The position numbers and the translations under genes were made by a program. Shown here in pieces: positions 61,316 to 64,000 of a stretch of 64,000 bases of DNA. The notes beneath the pieces are model-generated. The model was not told the origin of the DNA. It made no database searches and saw nothing but the letters and a program-made list of their open reading frames with translations. Numbering within the stretch: position 1 is the stretch's first letter; every line of letters begins with the position of its first letter. This DNA comes from Cacajao melanocephalus (Eukaryota > Chordata > Mammalia > Primates > Pitheciidae): positions 52,328-116,327 of the forward strand of contig CAUYLG010075725.1 in NCBI GenBank assembly GCA_963573385.1, given 5' to 3'.

Positions 61316-61907
61316 AAAAAATCAAGAGCAACCATCGTATTTCCTGGGGAAAGTTAAAGTTAGATCTAAGAAAAGGATCTCTCTATCTCTTCTACTGTTC
61401 AACAATATACTGGACTTTTTCATTAAGTAGTCTTACACATTTTTTTAAAAAAAGAGTGGTATAACACTTAAAGGTAAATGGACACATTTTAAAGAAGAAA
61501 CTAATAGTTGCCTACTCAATAGTACGTTCTCCTTTTTCTTTTATAACAAATTGCAGATTTTCCCAACAGAGAGACATACATTAAAAAGTTATTTCACATG
61601 TAATGTTAGCAAGAATGTAAGGAAACGGATATTCCCTCATTGAAGGGGAGTATTATTGAAGGGGTTATATTGGTATAACCTCTTTGAAGGGCTATTTTTT
61701 TCCTATTAAAATTTTAAATGTGCATACACACTGATCCAAAAATTTTTCTTATCCAAATCCACCCTGGATACACACATGTATATATACGTATATGCATAGA
61801 CATATAAGAAGATATTCACTGTGGCATTGTCATAGTGTAACTTGGAAACAAATGTGCATCAGAAAGAAAATTGTTAAACAAACTAAACTTTCTACTAGTC
61901 ACTCATT
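61316..61907. other. Intron, single-copy
   Basis: No clear gene. Some resemblance to L1M in 61590-61890 (GCAAGAATGTAAGGAAACGG; GGAAACAAATGTGCATCAG), not firm. Confidence 0.35.
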
Positions 61908-62400
61908 CACAGATATTTATTGAACACCAATTATGTGCTATTCACTGTTCTAGGCCTTGGGGATGTATTAGCAAACAAATTCCAAAAATAAACTTTTCAT
62001 TCTAGGGGAGGAAGACAGACAATGAAGAAATAAATCTATTACATGTCAGGTAGTGATAAATATAAAGAAAAAGCATGTTAAGGGGAGAGAAAGAGACAGT
62101 GAGAGACTAAATGGGATACAGGAGTTGGACAGGAACATCAAGGAACTTCTGATGAGGCTATATTTGAGCATAGACTTGAATGAAGTAAGGACATGAGGCA
62201 AGAAAATATTAAGGACTGGAGCTTCTCACTCAAGGAGACAGGTAGGCCTGTGTTCCAGAAACATCAACACACAGCCAGTGTGAGCAGAAAGGAGTGGGCA
62301 AGGAGAAGAATGCAATGAGAGATAAGATAGCCATACTCCACAGACACCATCAAGTAAGAATTTCAAATTTTATTCTAAGTCTACTGGATACCATAGAGCT
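61908..62400 (+). mobile_element. Ancient interspersed mammalian repeat, family not assigned
   Basis: ATTTATTGAACACCAATTAT, CACTGTTCTAGGCCTTGGGG, ATTCTAGGGGAGGAAGACAG and ATTTGAGCATAGACTTGAAT, then GGAGACAGGTAGGCCTG, are a well-known repeated mammalian sequence (tATTTATTGAGCACCTACTATGTGCC type). Confidence 0.6.
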
Positions 62401-62409
62401 ATTAAAATT

Positions 62410-62410
62410 A

Positions 62411-62445
<35 letters not shown>

Positions 62446-62456
62446 AACACACACAT
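62410..62456. repeat. (TA)n(CA)n compound microsatellite
   Basis: About 24 bp of TA followed by about 20 bp of CA-rich sequence. Confidence 0.97.
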
Positions 62457-63780
62457 ACATTTTTTTAAAGCTGAAGGATAACATTTCAAAGAGGAAACAT
62501 TAGTTTCTATGAGAAGAAACCCTGGAACAGAGAAAAGTAGTCAAGAATAATTTTGATAAATCTACATACTTTTAAATTTCTTTATGAGAATGAATACATC
62601 TACTATTAAATTAACATTAGACAAAAAAATAAAGATCATCTTTAACCATCCAGCAAACGTTTGTATGCCTAAAGACCAGGTATTGTTACCATACTCTCTT
62701 CCAAATGAACACTTAATTGATTTTTTATTTTTTTACTACCTACCCTGCCACCCAGACATTTTAGAATCTTACAATCTGTACATAAATTGTTAATGAGTAT
62801 GATAATTACTCATAAAACTGTCCTTTTCTAGACAACTGTATCTGCCTCTGTGAATGTGTATGTGCTTATATATATGTATTTATGCATTTATATAAAAATA
62901 CATAAGCAAATTTATGTATTTTTCTAAATATATAAACACTGTATCATAAATGTTTGTGGCCGGGCCATTAGCACAAGATGGTAATGAATATAGAAAGTAA
63001 TTAATAAGAAATCACAACTAAAATCATCAGTGACTACTGGTCTAGAGATAACAGTTGTATAATTTTTGACACGATAATGTGTCCAACATGACAACAGTTT
63101 CTAGACTTAGAGAAAAGTGAATCAGTGAGGCATCCCTTTCCAACAACTCCTGATTCAGGGAAGCACAGAAATAGATATGGCACTTGCGTACCTTCCTGAA
63201 AATGCAATTCTTTAGCAGAATGCTGATAATTAAGTTGAAAGCATAGTCCCCTACATTATATCTGAGTGTATCAGAGTGGGAAAATAATGTGCATAATCTG
63301 ACAACTGGGTATGGATAGTCCTAGCAAATTAATTTTCTTATTGCTAAGTAGTTCATAAACACTCTGTATAGAGACAAGGATTATACAGAGAAGTGATGTA
63401 TAAGACTCTGCAGAAATATTGGTGCTCCCTACTTTCTATCAAAGCTTCTATTCTCAGAGGAATTTATTTTAGTTCCTCTAAAATGACATTCAGACATTTT
63501 GCAACTTTGTTGAAATACTTGAATAATTTTATTTACAACACTCCCAAGTAATTAATTATATTAATTACAAAAAGTGAAACAGGTAACATTACCTAATATC
63601 TATTTCACAGATAACTGCCACAGTACATGACATGGATATGTTAAATCCAGTTTAAGTTTTACGTGAATGCATGTAAGCTGTAGTTTCTCAAGATTATAGC
63701 TCCAAAATACATTGCTCAGCTCTAGGCGCGAATCTAGGTTCCTGCTACTTGATAGTATAATCTCCTTGGGAAATCTGCAT
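62457..63780. other. Intron, single-copy, AT-rich
   Basis: No gene or confident repeat. 62870-62940 is locally TA/TG-rich. Confidence 0.45.
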
Positions 63781-64000
63781 TATATATATTATATATGAAA
63801 TATATATAATTATATTATATATATTTATATATAATTTATATATTACATATTTAAATCATATATAATGTATATTATTTATATATATAAATATCTACAGTCA
63901 TATATATTAAAGTGTATATATTTATATATATAAATTATATACATTATATATAATTTAAATATGTAATATATAATTATATATATAAATATATAATATATAA
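63781..64000. repeat. Palindromic AT-rich repeat (PATRR-like), cut by window end
   Basis: Almost pure A/T. The arm up to 63896 (ending ATAAATATCTACA) matches the reverse complement of the arm from 63913 onward (starting TGTATATATTTATATATA), with a 16-nt spacer (63897-63912). Landmarks pair in mirror order: TATTACATATTTAAAT (63841-63856) with ATTTAAATATGTAATA (63954-63969), and TATAATGTATA (63861-63871) with TATACATTATA (63938-63948). Over about 80 bp the arms differ at only a few positions plus one indel. The right arm reaches the window end, so its full length is unknown. Confidence 0.93.

Overview
This is nuclear DNA from a primate, most likely human: AT-rich, dense in L1 and Alu copies (AluS and AluJ types, L1PA-type tails), with older mammalian repeats (MIR, L2, MER20, Tigger) and no prokaryotic or organellar features. 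The only protein-coding sequence I can support is one 79-nt exon on the minus strand at 2725-2803. It encodes the part of the calcium/calmodulin-dependent protein kinase IV (CAMK4) kinase domain that carries the distal P-loop and the ATP-binding lysine, with good splice sites on both sides. The window therefore lies inside CAMK4 and is written antisense to it: 1-2724 is the start of the downstream intron, and 2804-64000 is part of the large intron upstream of this exon. I see no first exon, CpG island, functional RNA gene, CRISPR array or prokaryotic gene.

Layout. 1-2.4 kb: an antisense L1 tail (relative to CAMK4) split by two AluSc-like insertions, then unique intron. 2.7-2.8 kb: the CAMK4 exon. 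4.2-9.9 kb: a pile-up of sense L1 fragments of different ages, a MIR, a solo LTR and a CA microsatellite. 13.6-21.9 kb: an old minus-strand L1 cut by nested insertions (two L1 tails, two Tigger-type DNA transposons), beside an L1 that keeps its whole 5'UTR but has lost both ORFs. 22.9-23.5 kb: a second solo LTR with clean target duplications. 24-44 kb: mostly single-copy sequence with only ancient MIR, L2 and MER20 relics and a possible LTR block at 38.8-39.8 kb. 44.2-46.3 kb: three Alus. 46.9-48.9 kb: a probable ERVL/MaLR-like relic. 52.8-53.1 kb: a degenerate pogo/Tc2-type transposase C-terminus. 53.4-53.8 kb: a Tigger-type element. 59.5-61.3 kb: L1 ends and an Alu monomer. 63.8-64.0 kb: a palindromic AT-rich repeat that runs off the window end.

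No group of genes works together here. The functional content is one exon, its splice signals and possibly intronic regulatory elements. Repeat families were named by eye from remembered consensus sequences, so subfamily labels and edges (about +/-20 bp unless a target duplication is given) are approximate.
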